Shown here one piece after another: positions 9,747-18,476 of a stretch of DNA of 64,000 nucleotides. The stretch is from assembly GCA_026418015.1 (NCBI GenBank), contig JAOACE010000013.1, positions 62,001 to 126,000 on the forward strand, given 5' to 3'. A program made the position numbers and the translations under genes. The DNA is from Leptospiraceae bacterium (GTDB taxonomy: Bacteria > Spirochaetota > Leptospiria > Leptospirales > Leptonemataceae). The notes under the pieces were generated by a model. It was not told the origin of the DNA. It did no database searches and saw only the letters and a list, made by a program, of their open reading frames with translations. Numbering within the stretch: position 1 is the first letter of the stretch; every line of letters starts with the position of its first letter.

Positions 9747-11153
9747 TTAGTGGTTTGCAGGTTGCTTGTATTGTACTAAAATTGCAGAAACATCATCCTG
9801 AAAAGAAAACGACGATATATATTTTCTTAAAAATGAAGGAAATTCATTTAATTTGATTTCTTTTTGAGATTGTTTTTTCTCGTTAAAAAAATTGTTTAGA
9901 ATTCTTATAAATTCTGTTCTATCCAAAAGGTTATGATTTTTTAAGAATATTTCGATTAAACCATCAGTACAAAAAAATAAGCTATCGCCTGGTTTTAGTT
10001 GTAATTCGATTATCTTTAATTCTTCGCGTGAGGATATATATTTTAAACCAAGAAGCGGAGATACATAGTTAATAAATTCAATTTTAGACTTTTCTGAATC
10101 ATAATAAAAAATATGGTTCAGAGATCCTGTTATAAAAACTTTACCATTTAAATCGATCTTTATTAGAATCAACGACGCATAGTTTTTGATGTTTAATTTA
10201 TTGATAATTTTATAATAATGATTGTTCAATTCCATAAAAATCGCAGGAATATCGTCTTGTTTTTTTTCTATAATCAAATAATTTAATAACGTGTTGATCT
10301 GCATCGTTAGCATTGCAGATTGTAAACCATGACCTGTAACATCGCCCAAAATTAGATAAAAATAATTTTCTTTTTGGATAACATCAAGATAATCGCCAGA
10401 AACCTCATCATAAGGCAAGGTTAAATAATCAAAATAATAATAATCATTCTTTGGCAAAAATGGATAGAACTGTTTTTGAATTTCTCCTGCAAGTTCTAAA
10501 TCCTTTTTTCGCGATTCGTTGATATGAACCAATTTTAACTCTAATTCTTCTCTAAAATGCTCATAAACCTCTAATACAAACCACGTTATAAGAGAAGTAA
10601 AAACATAATCATAAAAATATCTTAATCGCAGATGTACTACTTCTATGTCTAACTTTAAGCTATTTGTTGTTAAAACCAATGTTAAAAGAACTAAAATAAT
10701 GGCAATATTATACAATAGAGATATCCAACGATTATAAACATAATGCAATACAACGATAGTTAACAAAAACGAAGCATAATTAATTGGAGGAAAAACCTTA
10801 CTATAAATTGCTATGTAAACATTAATTCCAATTCCTAGAAAAATCACAAGAAATAAAAATAACTCAAAATATTCAAACCGCGTAATATAATTAAAAACAA
10901 GAAATACAATCACAATAATAGAATAAGACAAAACAAGATTTATGTTAATCTGTAAATTAAACAAAATCCAGAAAAACAAAAAAATCAAGAGAGAAATAAA
11001 AAAACTTAAACCAATATAAATTCTTAATCTTTGCCTTTTTTTCGGGTTTAAAAGAATGGGATGATCCTCTGGAAGAAAACCATCTAAAAAAAAGCTTGCA
11101 AAGTCAAACAGGGTTTTTCTTTTTTCGATTAATTTTTTAATCTTTTTTGCCAT
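9747..11153 (-). CDS. membrane-anchored SpoIIE-type PP2C phosphatase
   Basis: 468 aa. The N-terminal half has about six membrane segments (residues 45-200). A short helical linker (about 198-225) with AGEIQKQFYPFLP is typical of the lead-in to SpoIIE domains. The PP2C domain then carries its metal-binding acidic residues: SGDYLD (D254), GDVTGHG (D271), CTDGLIE and the C-terminal QDDVSAILV. Such proteins dephosphorylate STAS-type anti-anti-sigma factors. Its start overlaps the upstream gene by 17 nt, so it is translationally coupled to the amidoligase set. The membrane part could be a sensor; the signal is unknown. Confidence 0.85.
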   Translation of the reverse strand: MAKKIKKLIEKRKTLFDFASFFLDGFLPEDHPILLNPKKRQRLRIYIGLSFFISLLIFLFFWILFNLQININLVLSYSIIVIVFLVFNYITRFEYFELFLFLVIFLGIGINVYIAIYSKVFPPINYASFLLTIVVLHYVYNRWISLLYNIAIILVLLTLVLTTNSLKLDIEVVHLRLRYFYDYVFTSLITWFVLEVYEHFREELELKLVHINESRKKDLELAGEIQKQFYPFLPKNDYYYFDYLTLPYDEVSGDYLDVIQKENYFYLILGDVTGHGLQSAMLTMQINTLLNYLIIEKKQDDIPAIFMELNNHYYKIINKLNIKNYASLILIKIDLNGKVFITGSLNHIFYYDSEKSKIEFINYVSPLLGLKYISSREELKIIELQLKPGDSLFFCTDGLIEIFLKNHNLLDRTEFIRILNNFFNEKKQSQKEIKLNEFPSFLRKYISSFSFQDDVSAILVQYKQPANH

Positions 11154-12759
11154 ACATTTTTATATTTTCTATAATATTTGCTGCTTGATCTTTATTCAAA
11201 CTATAAATTCGCAAATAACAAAAACCATAAGGCAATAAAAATATCTTTTCGTAATATTCATTTGTTTGATTCCCCCTTTTGTATGTTACAAAATAGATGT
11301 TTTCTTTCTTTTGCTGGCGTTGAAAAGAATAAATTTGTTTTGTGTTAAAATTCCAAGAAAATTTTTTATCTACCCAATAAAGAACATCGTTGTTTTCTCG
11401 AACTTGATTTTCTCTTGTTTTTTGTAAATAGATATATACAGAACTATTTGAATTATTAAGTAAAAGTATTCTTTTGTTATCGTCAATTTCTATAAAATAA
11501 AACCACTTTACGTTGGATAAATAAAAATACCAATAATCATTTAAGGTCAAAGTGATGCCCCATTCCTCAGATATAAGTTGTGTTTTATTAGACGTAAGAT
11601 TGTATAAAAAATATGGATCGATCTTACGAAAAATTTCGTTTATCTTTTGATTTTTTAATTTTTCTTGCAATGTTTTATAAGATTCTTTTGCTACATCGGA
11701 ATTCTTACTTTTTAACAAGGACTTCCACAAAAATATCGCTGATATAGCTTTTTTTTGTTCCCATAAAGAATTTGCCTCGATATAATGTAAATAAGATTGT
11801 TCGTCTATTGGTATAAGTAAACTCCAATTTAAGTTGCTCTTTTTGTTATTGTAATAGTTTTCTTCCCAATGTAGTTCCATCTCTCCATTTCTAATAGAAT
11901 ACAAATACTCTCGAAAATGTACATCGTAGATAGATTGTTGTTTTATAGGTGTTTCTATCTTTTTTCTTAATAAATGGAGTTCACCATCGATTTGCTTTTT
12001 AACAGGAATAAAATTCTGGGAAAAAACTATTCCCGGCATTAACAGAAAAATCACCCACAAAATGTTTTGAAAAAAGCGATAAGTTTCTTTTAAACTGGTT
12101 TTAATCGCAGTTAAAATATGCTCTTTTAATTCCTTCGAAAAATTGGTAGGATGGACCAAAAATTTTTGATTGATTTCAATTTCTATTCCTACATAATTTA
12201 AAGATAACGTTCTTAAAGATTGAGTATGTCCATCCGAAACACCACGATAAGGAAGGTTAAAATGGCATCGATAAGATAAGTTTTTTTTTATGTGTTTGGC
12301 GAAATAAGATTCATTTTTTCTTTTGGGATCAAACAATATTCCAATTTCTGTCTTGCGTATTTTATTGTTTAAAACTGGTGTAAAAGAATGGATGGATAGA
12401 TGAATGATAGGTTGATGATTTTGTTTTATAACAAAATCTTTTGCTTTCTTACGAAATTCATGATATTTTTTTAATAAAAATTCTTTATATTCTTTGGGCA
12501 AATGTTTAGAATACTTAGAAAATAGTTTTGGATGATGGATAGAACGATTAAAATCGATCAAAAGTCGAGTCATTTCGTTTTTTAAAAACAAGGTAGAATA
12601 ATCTTTCTTTAAATGGTTATACAAATAATTCGATAGATCGAGAGCTCCTAAATCATAACCTAAATGAGAATTTAAAACCTCTTTTTCGATGTAAATATGC
12701 TCTTTCAAATAAGCTGGTATTTGATTTCCACCATGTTCACAAGTAATGAGTAAGTTCAT
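11137..12759 (-). CDS. N-formylglutamate-amidohydrolase-like enzyme fused to a membrane-anchored C-terminal domain
   Basis: 540 aa, about twice the family length. Residues 1-215 match the N-formylglutamate amidohydrolase family: CEHGGNQIP (7-15), SHLGYDLGA (31-39), LLIDFNRS (66-73), SIHSFTP (122-128) and GIEIEIN (191-197), which supply the zinc and carboxylate-binding residues. At 231-247 comes a hydrophobic segment ending in VFSQ that looks like a signal peptide or anchor. About 290 residues follow that I do not recognise and that would be periplasmic. Either this is a real fusion or a second protein starts internally, for instance at the TTG at 12060. It overlaps the GCS2 gene by 4 nt and the phosphatase gene by 17 nt. 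Confidence 0.75.
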   Translation of the reverse strand: MNLLITCEHGGNQIPAYLKEHIYIEKEVLNSHLGYDLGALDLSNYLYNHLKKDYSTLFLKNEMTRLLIDFNRSIHHPKLFSKYSKHLPKEYKEFLLKKYHEFRKKAKDFVIKQNHQPIIHLSIHSFTPVLNNKIRKTEIGILFDPKRKNESYFAKHIKKNLSYRCHFNLPYRGVSDGHTQSLRTLSLNYVGIEIEINQKFLVHPTNFSKELKEHILTAIKTSLKETYRFFQNILWVIFLLMPGIVFSQNFIPVKKQIDGELHLLRKKIETPIKQQSIYDVHFREYLYSIRNGEMELHWEENYYNNKKSNLNWSLLIPIDEQSYLHYIEANSLWEQKKAISAIFLWKSLLKSKNSDVAKESYKTLQEKLKNQKINEIFRKIDPYFLYNLTSNKTQLISEEWGITLTLNDYWYFYLSNVKWFYFIEIDDNKRILLLNNSNSSVYIYLQKTRENQVRENNDVLYWVDKKFSWNFNTKQIYSFQRQQKKENIYFVTYKRGNQTNEYYEKIFLLPYGFCYLRIYSLNKDQAANIIENIKMYGKKD

Positions 12760-13958
12760 AAAAAGTAATGATTATTTGCTAAACATTCCGCGATGTTTTG
12801 ATAGATTTGCAATATCTTTTTAGTAGAATCTCCCTTCATGGACTGATATCGTTTAAGAATTCTTTGGGATAAATTTCCGTGATTCAAAACGATTTCTAAA
12901 AAAGAAAGATATTCTTTTGGATAATCGATTTTTCCTAGAATAAACTTGATAAAATCTTTTACACTTAACTCTGTTTTGTTGATATTCCATATTTTTAGAT
13001 AATCTTTGGGAAGTAATGTTTCGATGCCACAACAGATTGCCTCTTGATAAATTTTATACAAATCTTGTGTATCGAAATCGTTGAATAAATTTTGTTGAAT
13101 CATGTATTGAATTAAATTTACCCACAATAAAATTAACGTAAAATCCATCAAAGGACTTTCTTGAATATCCATGAGTCGTATTTCTATGGCATATCTTTCG
13201 AAACGAGCAATTGCTCCTCTGGAGTTTAACCACTCTTCTTGGAGAATTCCTTCTGGGTGATAGGGCTCAATATCTTTATACATTGGATATAAAATTTTAT
13301 TATAATAATCTTCGATAGAATAAATTGACTCGGGAATCACTTTTCCAGTAATAGATGGTATTTTCTTTTGGTTGTTTTCGTAATAGAATAAACGAGAATC
13401 CAACAATTGAGTTTTTCCTTCCACAAAAGGCGAAGAAGCACTTAATGCAGGAATCAAAGGCAAGATAATGCGAATAGATTGATGCAGTTTTACGAATTCA
13501 GAATCATCAAAAAACGGCAAATTGATGTGAACACTTTGTAAATTTGACCAACCATGCCCTTTACAATCAAAGATTTTATCATAAGCTTCGTAAATTTCGC
13601 GATTACCATATTCCCATAAATAAGTATCTGTTTGTGGATTCATCAAAGGATGCATTGCAGTAGATAATAAAGTCGCATTATAATCATTCAAAAATTGATT
13701 AATTTTTATAATAATTTTATAAAATTCTTTATCTAATCCTTCGAGTGGTTTTTTAGGGCCGTTAGTTTTTAATTCGATTACATGCTTTACAATTTCGTTA
13801 GAAATTCCAAGAGAATTTAATGCGATTTCGTTTGTAATTTTGCCAGAATTAAAATAAGCTAAAATAGCATCTGCCAATGGTCGAATCGAAAGATTTTCTT
13901 TATCCACGATCATGTATTCTGCTTCTATACCAAAAGCCTCGAAAAGATGTAAGTTCAT
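12756..13958 (-). CDS. GCS2-family carboxylate-amine ligase (glutamate-cysteine-ligase-like)
   Basis: 400 aa. Member of the glutamate-cysteine ligase type 2 family in the glutamine-synthetase-like amidoligase fold, which uses ATP to join a carboxylate to an amine. Seen: the N-terminal metal-binding strand FGIEAEYM (E12, E14), the central GHGWSNLQSVHINLPF with the His/Asn ligands, and ARFERYAIEIRLMDIQE. Its start is 3 nt after the RimK-like stop and its end overlaps the next start by 4 nt (ATGA). True glutathione synthesis is possible but unlikely given the peptidase and amidohydrolase neighbours; a peptide-forming role is the better inference. Confidence 0.8.
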   Translation of the reverse strand: MNLHLFEAFGIEAEYMIVDKENLSIRPLADAILAYFNSGKITNEIALNSLGISNEIVKHVIELKTNGPKKPLEGLDKEFYKIIIKINQFLNDYNATLLSTAMHPLMNPQTDTYLWEYGNREIYEAYDKIFDCKGHGWSNLQSVHINLPFFDDSEFVKLHQSIRIILPLIPALSASSPFVEGKTQLLDSRLFYYENNQKKIPSITGKVIPESIYSIEDYYNKILYPMYKDIEPYHPEGILQEEWLNSRGAIARFERYAIEIRLMDIQESPLMDFTLILLWVNLIQYMIQQNLFNDFDTQDLYKIYQEAICCGIETLLPKDYLKIWNINKTELSVKDFIKFILGKIDYPKEYLSFLEIVLNHGNLSQRILKRYQSMKGDSTKKILQIYQNIAECLANNHYFL

Positions 13959-13961
13959 ATG

Positions 13962-15446
13962 TTAAGAATTTTTTGAATGTTGAATTTTATCATAAAAATA
14001 TTTTAATATTTCTTCGTAGAGTTTGTTGCCATCATAATCATCTTCGATACCTGAATCAATATTTGGGTTATCATTTACCTCCATTACATAAGGTTCACCC
14101 TGGACTTCTTTTATATCTACACCATAGAGTCCCTCTCCAATTAAACTAGAAGCTTTAATTGCTACTTCAACCACTTTATCTGGCACCATGTAAATAGGTA
14201 AAGTCTGAAATTTCCCTTCTTTATCTTCTTTAGAGTTCCAGTTATAGATTTGCCAATGGTTTTTTGCCATATAATATTTACAAGCAAACAATGGTTTTTT
14301 ATTAAGAACTCCAATCCTCCAATCGAAATCTGTATAAATAAATTTTTGAACCAACAATAATTCGCTTGTTTTAAAAAGATTTTCTGTTTCTTGAATAAAT
14401 TCTTTTTTATCGGATACCTTAACTACTCCTAAGGAAAACGCACTATCAGGTTGTTTTAAGACACAAGGGTATTCTAATTGATCTGCTATTTCTGTATAAT
14501 TCGATTTATACAATATATACGTTTCGGGAATTTTAATTTTATTTTTTACAAGTAGTTCTGTTAAAAATACTTTATTAGAACATTTTAAAATAGAATTGGG
14601 ATCATCGATAACAATCAATCCCATAGCCTCTGCTAAACGCGAAAACTGATAAGTATGATGGTTCACTGCTGTGGTTTCTCTGATAAATAAAGCATCAAAC
14701 TCTGCTAATCGATCCATATCATCAGGATATAAAAATTCGACGTTAAATCCCATTTTTTTCCCTATGGTTTGGAACTTCATCAATGCTTTTTCGTTAGAAG
14801 GGGGATTTTTTTCGTCTGGGTTGATTAATATCGCTAAATCATAATGAGTATGTTTGATCTTTTTCTGAAATTTCTTTTTAAGATTGATATAATCATTTAA
14901 AGCATAGTTAAAAAATTCATAATGTTCCTGGGGAATATCTTCGATTTTGAGCTGTTGAATACCTTTGATTTTCCAAGAGTTTTTTGATTTCGCAGTTTTA
15001 TCTCTTACAAAATAAACCTTGAATAAAGGAATCTTTAATAATTGAAATAATTCATTCGATAACCTTTCGTGTCTTAATGCGATATTTTTCCCAAAATATA
15101 CGCTTAGTTCAAAATGTTCTGATGTAATCGAAGATAAACTTTTTTCTATAAGTTCACTACACTGATTTGCAACTTTTCTTAACACTTTTAAAGATTTTAA
15201 ATCCTGAATCTGCAAAACCTCAGGTAATGGCTTATGCCCTCTTGCTTCTGCTAGTAAACTTACATAATAACCAATAGATTGATATTTATAAGAACTACAT
15301 AAATTAATTATATAAGCCTTTTTTTCGTCCAGAAATGTCGAAGAGTTGGTTATATATTCTTTTGCTGTGATAATTTTATAATGTTCGTCATTTTCTTTGA
15401 TGAATTCCTTATTTTGTTTTTTATCTATGATAATATAAATACTCAT
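13962..15446 (-). CDS. RimK-like ATP-grasp ligase
   Basis: 494 aa. The N-terminal part (about 1-200) is particular to long RimK-family proteins. The middle has the pre-ATP-grasp domain with FDALFIRET, followed by an ATP-grasp domain: YPCVLKQPDSAFSLGV (ATP-binding Lys and the glycine-loop region), the DWRIGVL strand, and the magnesium-binding end VMEVNDNPNIDSGIED. Known relatives join amino acids, often glutamate, to peptides or proteins through an acyl-phosphate. It overlaps the C39-like gene by 4 nt (ATGA), indicating coupled translation. Substrate unknown. Confidence 0.85.
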   Translation of the reverse strand: MSIYIIIDKKQNKEFIKENDEHYKIITAKEYITNSSTFLDEKKAYIINLCSSYKYQSIGYYVSLLAEARGHKPLPEVLQIQDLKSLKVLRKVANQCSELIEKSLSSITSEHFELSVYFGKNIALRHERLSNELFQLLKIPLFKVYFVRDKTAKSKNSWKIKGIQQLKIEDIPQEHYEFFNYALNDYINLKKKFQKKIKHTHYDLAILINPDEKNPPSNEKALMKFQTIGKKMGFNVEFLYPDDMDRLAEFDALFIRETTAVNHHTYQFSRLAEAMGLIVIDDPNSILKCSNKVFLTELLVKNKIKIPETYILYKSNYTEIADQLEYPCVLKQPDSAFSLGVVKVSDKKEFIQETENLFKTSELLLVQKFIYTDFDWRIGVLNKKPLFACKYYMAKNHWQIYNWNSKEDKEGKFQTLPIYMVPDKVVEVAIKASSLIGEGLYGVDIKEVQGEPYVMEVNDNPNIDSGIEDDYDGNKLYEEILKYFYDKIQHSKNS

Positions 15447-16153
15447 TTTTCGATAACCAATAAATTTGCATCGAAGGTAACAATGCCAAGTAGAATAGAA
15501 TTTATTAACCTACCTACCCTTACTTTATAAGTAATGTTCTTTTTTCCGGGATGTAAAGGATAAGGATCTTTTACAATAATTTTTTTATTTTTAGAATCAT
15601 AACCCACAAGTACCACAAAATGCCCAGCTGGTTCTCCACATATATCATCATCTATTACGGTTGTTGGTGTTGGTGAACGTTCCCTCATAGAATTATACAA
15701 ATAAGTTGAACTTAATCCCGTTATGATAGGTACTCCTCTTTGAAAGATTTTTCTTAGTAATTTTGGTGTCAAATCTTCGTATTTGATTTTACCACCCCAT
15801 TTTATAAATTTTAAATATGCATCTGTTGCTTGTACTAATTTAGAATCTTCTTTTTTACATTTTCGTTGTAAAATCAATTTTTCTTTAAGATTGACGTTTT
15901 TTTTTAAAAACCATGTAGGATCAAAAATCTGTAAATTATACGTATAAATCGTAGCACTATAACCTCTTTCTAATGCATGATTGCCTAACATTACAGCAAG
16001 GGTTCCCCCCTCTTTTAAAAATTCGACTTCTTTTTTTAACTGATCTAACGATGGATAATCTGTTTCATAAAATCGATAAACTGCTTGTAGACAAGTAATT
16101 CCACAAGTTGTTTCGTCTGGTTGATTTTCTATATATATTTCTTGTAACTTCAT
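15443..16153 (-). CDS. C39-like cysteine peptidase
   Basis: 236 aa, a complete papain-fold domain of the C39-like type without transporter segments and without a signal peptide. Catalytic residues are visible: oxyanion Gln11, Cys17 in DETTCGITCLQAV, His178 in AGHFVVLVGYD and Asp196 in IVKDPYP. C39 peptidases of ABC exporters cut leader peptides after double-glycine; stand-alone C39-like proteins have varied peptide or isopeptide substrates. First gene of the amidoligase set, starting 22 nt after a beta-barrel gene. It may trim the product of the two ligases or release it from a carrier (inference). Confidence 0.8.
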   Translation of the reverse strand: MKLQEIYIENQPDETTCGITCLQAVYRFYETDYPSLDQLKKEVEFLKEGGTLAVMLGNHALERGYSATIYTYNLQIFDPTWFLKKNVNLKEKLILQRKCKKEDSKLVQATDAYLKFIKWGGKIKYEDLTPKLLRKIFQRGVPIITGLSSTYLYNSMRERSPTPTTVIDDDICGEPAGHFVVLVGYDSKNKKIIVKDPYPLHPGKKNITYKVRVGRLINSILLGIVTFDANLLVIEK

Positions 16154-16175
16154 AAAATGATTTTATTTTTAATGA

Positions 16176-16994
16176 TTAACGTGCAATCCCAATTCCTATA
16201 CGAAAAGAAATATTTTCTTTTTGAAATAAAAAGCTTTTTTTATTCTTTATAGATTCTAATTTACTATATAATAAAATAGGATTTTGTAAAAATTGCAAAG
16301 AAAGTTGATCCTGTTTAAGTGTTTTGTATACAAAAAAATCTTGAATTAGTAATTGATTTCTTGAATTTCTATATTGCTGGAATGATACTTCACAAAATCC
16401 TATTATACCAAATTCTAAAAAATTCCACCATTTTTGTGGAAAAATATTATATAATCCTATATCCATTGATATACCATAAAAGTTACCAAAATTCTTTTTA
16501 TAATAAATAGACTGTTCAAAATAATTCTGTAAATTATATAAATCTTTCGTTTGATTATAATACCTTTCAAAATAAACTTCCTGAAAACTTTCAGAAATTC
16601 TTAAAGATGTTCCTATATAAAAACCAAATTCAAAAGGAAAATACCGTAATTTGAATGAATTTATAGCTGGATTTTTTTTATTCGAAGTTATAGAAACATT
16701 TTTAAAACTTTCATTCCAGAAATCATAATTATTATATAAAAATTTACTGTTTTCTAAATTTGCTTTATATAAAGAAAATCCTATATGTAAAGGACTAATC
16801 AAACGATACATTATTTCTACACCTTCGCCTTGCTGTTGATTATTCGATACATAAGCAAAACCAGAAAGAAAAAAACGATATTTATCAAAATAAGGATTAT
16901 AATTATAACCCCTTTGTAATCTTGCTTCGATAGAAGAATTTAAAAAGAATACAATAAAAAACAAAAAGAATAAACACTTATAATTTAAATTCAT
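16176..16994 (-). CDS. putative outer-membrane beta-barrel protein
   Basis: 272 aa from the ATG at 16994, chosen because it starts a proper signal peptide (MNLNYKCLFFLFFIVFFLNS, cut near IEA); the frame extends further upstream without one. The mature protein is full of Tyr, Phe and Asn in alternating pattern and ends ISFRIGIGIAR, a strand with hydrophobic alternation. It overlaps the preceding barrel gene by 17 nt and ends 22 nt before the C39-like gene. No family recognised; the barrel assignment is from composition. Confidence 0.55.
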   Translation of the reverse strand: MNLNYKCLFFLFFIVFFLNSSIEARLQRGYNYNPYFDKYRFFLSGFAYVSNNQQQGEGVEIMYRLISPLHIGFSLYKANLENSKFLYNNYDFWNESFKNVSITSNKKNPAINSFKLRYFPFEFGFYIGTSLRISESFQEVYFERYYNQTKDLYNLQNYFEQSIYYKKNFGNFYGISMDIGLYNIFPQKWWNFLEFGIIGFCEVSFQQYRNSRNQLLIQDFFVYKTLKQDQLSLQFLQNPILLYSKLESIKNKKSFLFQKENISFRIGIGIAR

Positions 16995-17979
16995 AGTAAA
17001 TACTCCCTGAAAAAATTTCTTTATGAATTTGAAATTCTGGACCTCTACCTCCACTGGCAATAACATTTTGTATTTCTACCACAGAATATTTTCGAATTTC
17101 TGTTCCATGAGCAAATTTTGGCGTTAAGGTATAAAATTTTTCTTTACGAAATTCTATAATAATGGAACTTTTTTTATTAATATTGAAATTCATATTTAAA
17201 AACAATTCATAACCATTTCCTATATTGTCACCAACAAATTCTAAATACCTTAATGGATGATAAAAATCAAAATGTAAAATCCCTAAAAGAAATAATATAC
17301 CTGACTTTATTTTTAAATTTTTTAATTTTAATATTGGAAACGAAAAACCAGAACCGATAATATAATAATCATTATATAAAAAATGTACGTTTGTATTAAT
17401 AAATAATTTAATATAAGGATTAAAAGCATCAAATAAATAGTAATTTTCTCTTTCGTAATTAATCTTTAAAATAAAATCTAAATATTGATATAATTCTATT
17501 GTGTAGCGAAATTCAAGATTATAATATTTTTGCTTGATGGAAGATTCACTTTTATTAAAAACAATGTAATTATTCCATACATAAATACTATCTTTTCTAT
17601 AAAATAGATTATCAAAATTAAAAGGTTTATAACCCGTATAAGGAAATGTATAAAAATCAATATCATAAGAACCAATTTGCTTTCTAGATTCTCCATACTC
17701 TATTTTAAATCGACAGTTTGATAGTTGTTTATTATAATTTAAACCCACACTTAATACATTATTCCTTACAGGATAAAAAATTTCTGAACCTGCACCCGAA
17801 GGACAAAGAAAATTAGAACATTTATCCTGATTAAAAAGAAATAAATATGAATATTTAAATCCTGTTGTTACAATCTTATTTGAATTAATATTTTTAATTC
17901 CCCAAAAAACAGAAAATTCAGAAGAATCCATATTTTTAAAAACAAATAAAAGAATAAATATAAACAAAAATCGCTTCAT
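16978..17979 (-). CDS. putative outer-membrane beta-barrel protein
   Basis: 333 aa. N-terminal signal peptide MKRFLFIFILLFVFKNMDSS. The mature part has many Tyr/Phe-rich amphipathic strands (for example YYNLEFRYTIELYQYLDFIL) and ends with the strand SIYYEFKL, whose terminal aromatic/leucine pattern suits outer-membrane insertion. One possible disulfide pair lies near the N-terminus (CSNFLC). Its 3' end overlaps the next barrel gene by 17 nt, so the two are translated together. A terminator just upstream separates it from the lipoprotein gene. Function unknown. Confidence 0.55.
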   Translation of the reverse strand: MKRFLFIFILLFVFKNMDSSEFSVFWGIKNINSNKIVTTGFKYSYLFLFNQDKCSNFLCPSGAGSEIFYPVRNNVLSVGLNYNKQLSNCRFKIEYGESRKQIGSYDIDFYTFPYTGYKPFNFDNLFYRKDSIYVWNNYIVFNKSESSIKQKYYNLEFRYTIELYQYLDFILKINYERENYYLFDAFNPYIKLFINTNVHFLYNDYYIIGSGFSFPILKLKNLKIKSGILFLLGILHFDFYHPLRYLEFVGDNIGNGYELFLNMNFNINKKSSIIIEFRKEKFYTLTPKFAHGTEIRKYSVVEIQNVIASGGRGPEFQIHKEIFSGSIYYEFKL

Positions 17980-17997
17980 AAAACATCAATTATGGGT

Positions 17998-18024
17998 AAA
18001 ATAAAAAAGAGGCATTTCGCCTCT
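17998..18024 (-). terminator. intrinsic terminator after the short lipoprotein gene
   Basis: On the minus strand AGAGGC-GAAAT-GCCTCT (18024-18008) is a perfect 6-bp GC-rich hairpin followed by a T-rich run. It lies 5 nt after the stop of the 18029-18460 gene and upstream of the barrel gene at 17979, so it divides the two transcription units. Confidence 0.8.
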
Positions 18025-18028
18025 AATC

Positions 18029-18460
18029 TTAATAAAAATATTTTATTTCGTAAATATCTTTATATTCTAAGATAGCATTCGATAAAGAAGCGATAGTTTC
18101 ACAATTTTGCCTCCATTTTCCCTCTTCGTTTAAATCATAAAGAATATATTCATGAACATAATAAGGTGTTTTAATTATACACATTTTCTTAAAATTTTCT
18201 TTAGGGCAATGAGTTTTACTATATTCCCAGCCACTACAGGGATTATCAATTTCATTATCATTAGATATTCTATTAAATTCATTCCTACAATATTTTCCCA
18301 TATCACTACAACTATATTTAAAATAGAGACGATTTTGATTTTCACTAATTAAGAAATATAATAAAATATCCTGATCTTTTATTTTATTCTGACTTGTATC
18401 AAACCAGGTACAACTTAATAAGATAAATAAAAATAAAAAATTTGTTTTCAAGTAATTCAT
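18029..18460 (-). CDS. short lipoprotein of unknown function
   Basis: 143 aa from the ATG at 18460, chosen because it opens a lipoprotein signal peptide (MNYLKTNFLFLFILLSC, lipidated Cys17). The longer reading frame begins inside the upstream gene. The mature part has further cysteines (CSDMGKYC, NPCSGW, THC, KKMC, NCE) that could form disulfides. It starts 16 nt after the phase-variable gene and ends at a hairpin terminator, so the pair forms one transcript. No family recognised. Confidence 0.65.
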   Translation of the reverse strand: MNYLKTNFLFLFILLSCTWFDTSQNKIKDQDILLYFLISENQNRLYFKYSCSDMGKYCRNEFNRISNDNEIDNPCSGWEYSKTHCPKENFKKMCIIKTPYYVHEYILYDLNEEGKWRQNCETIASLSNAILEYKDIYEIKYFY

Positions 18461-18476
18461 AGTAATTCCTGATCTT

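Noticed and set aside
17496-17696. Minus-strand frame inside the barrel gene in another frame
   Set aside because: Same-strand shadow of the barrel protein gene, with no start signal.
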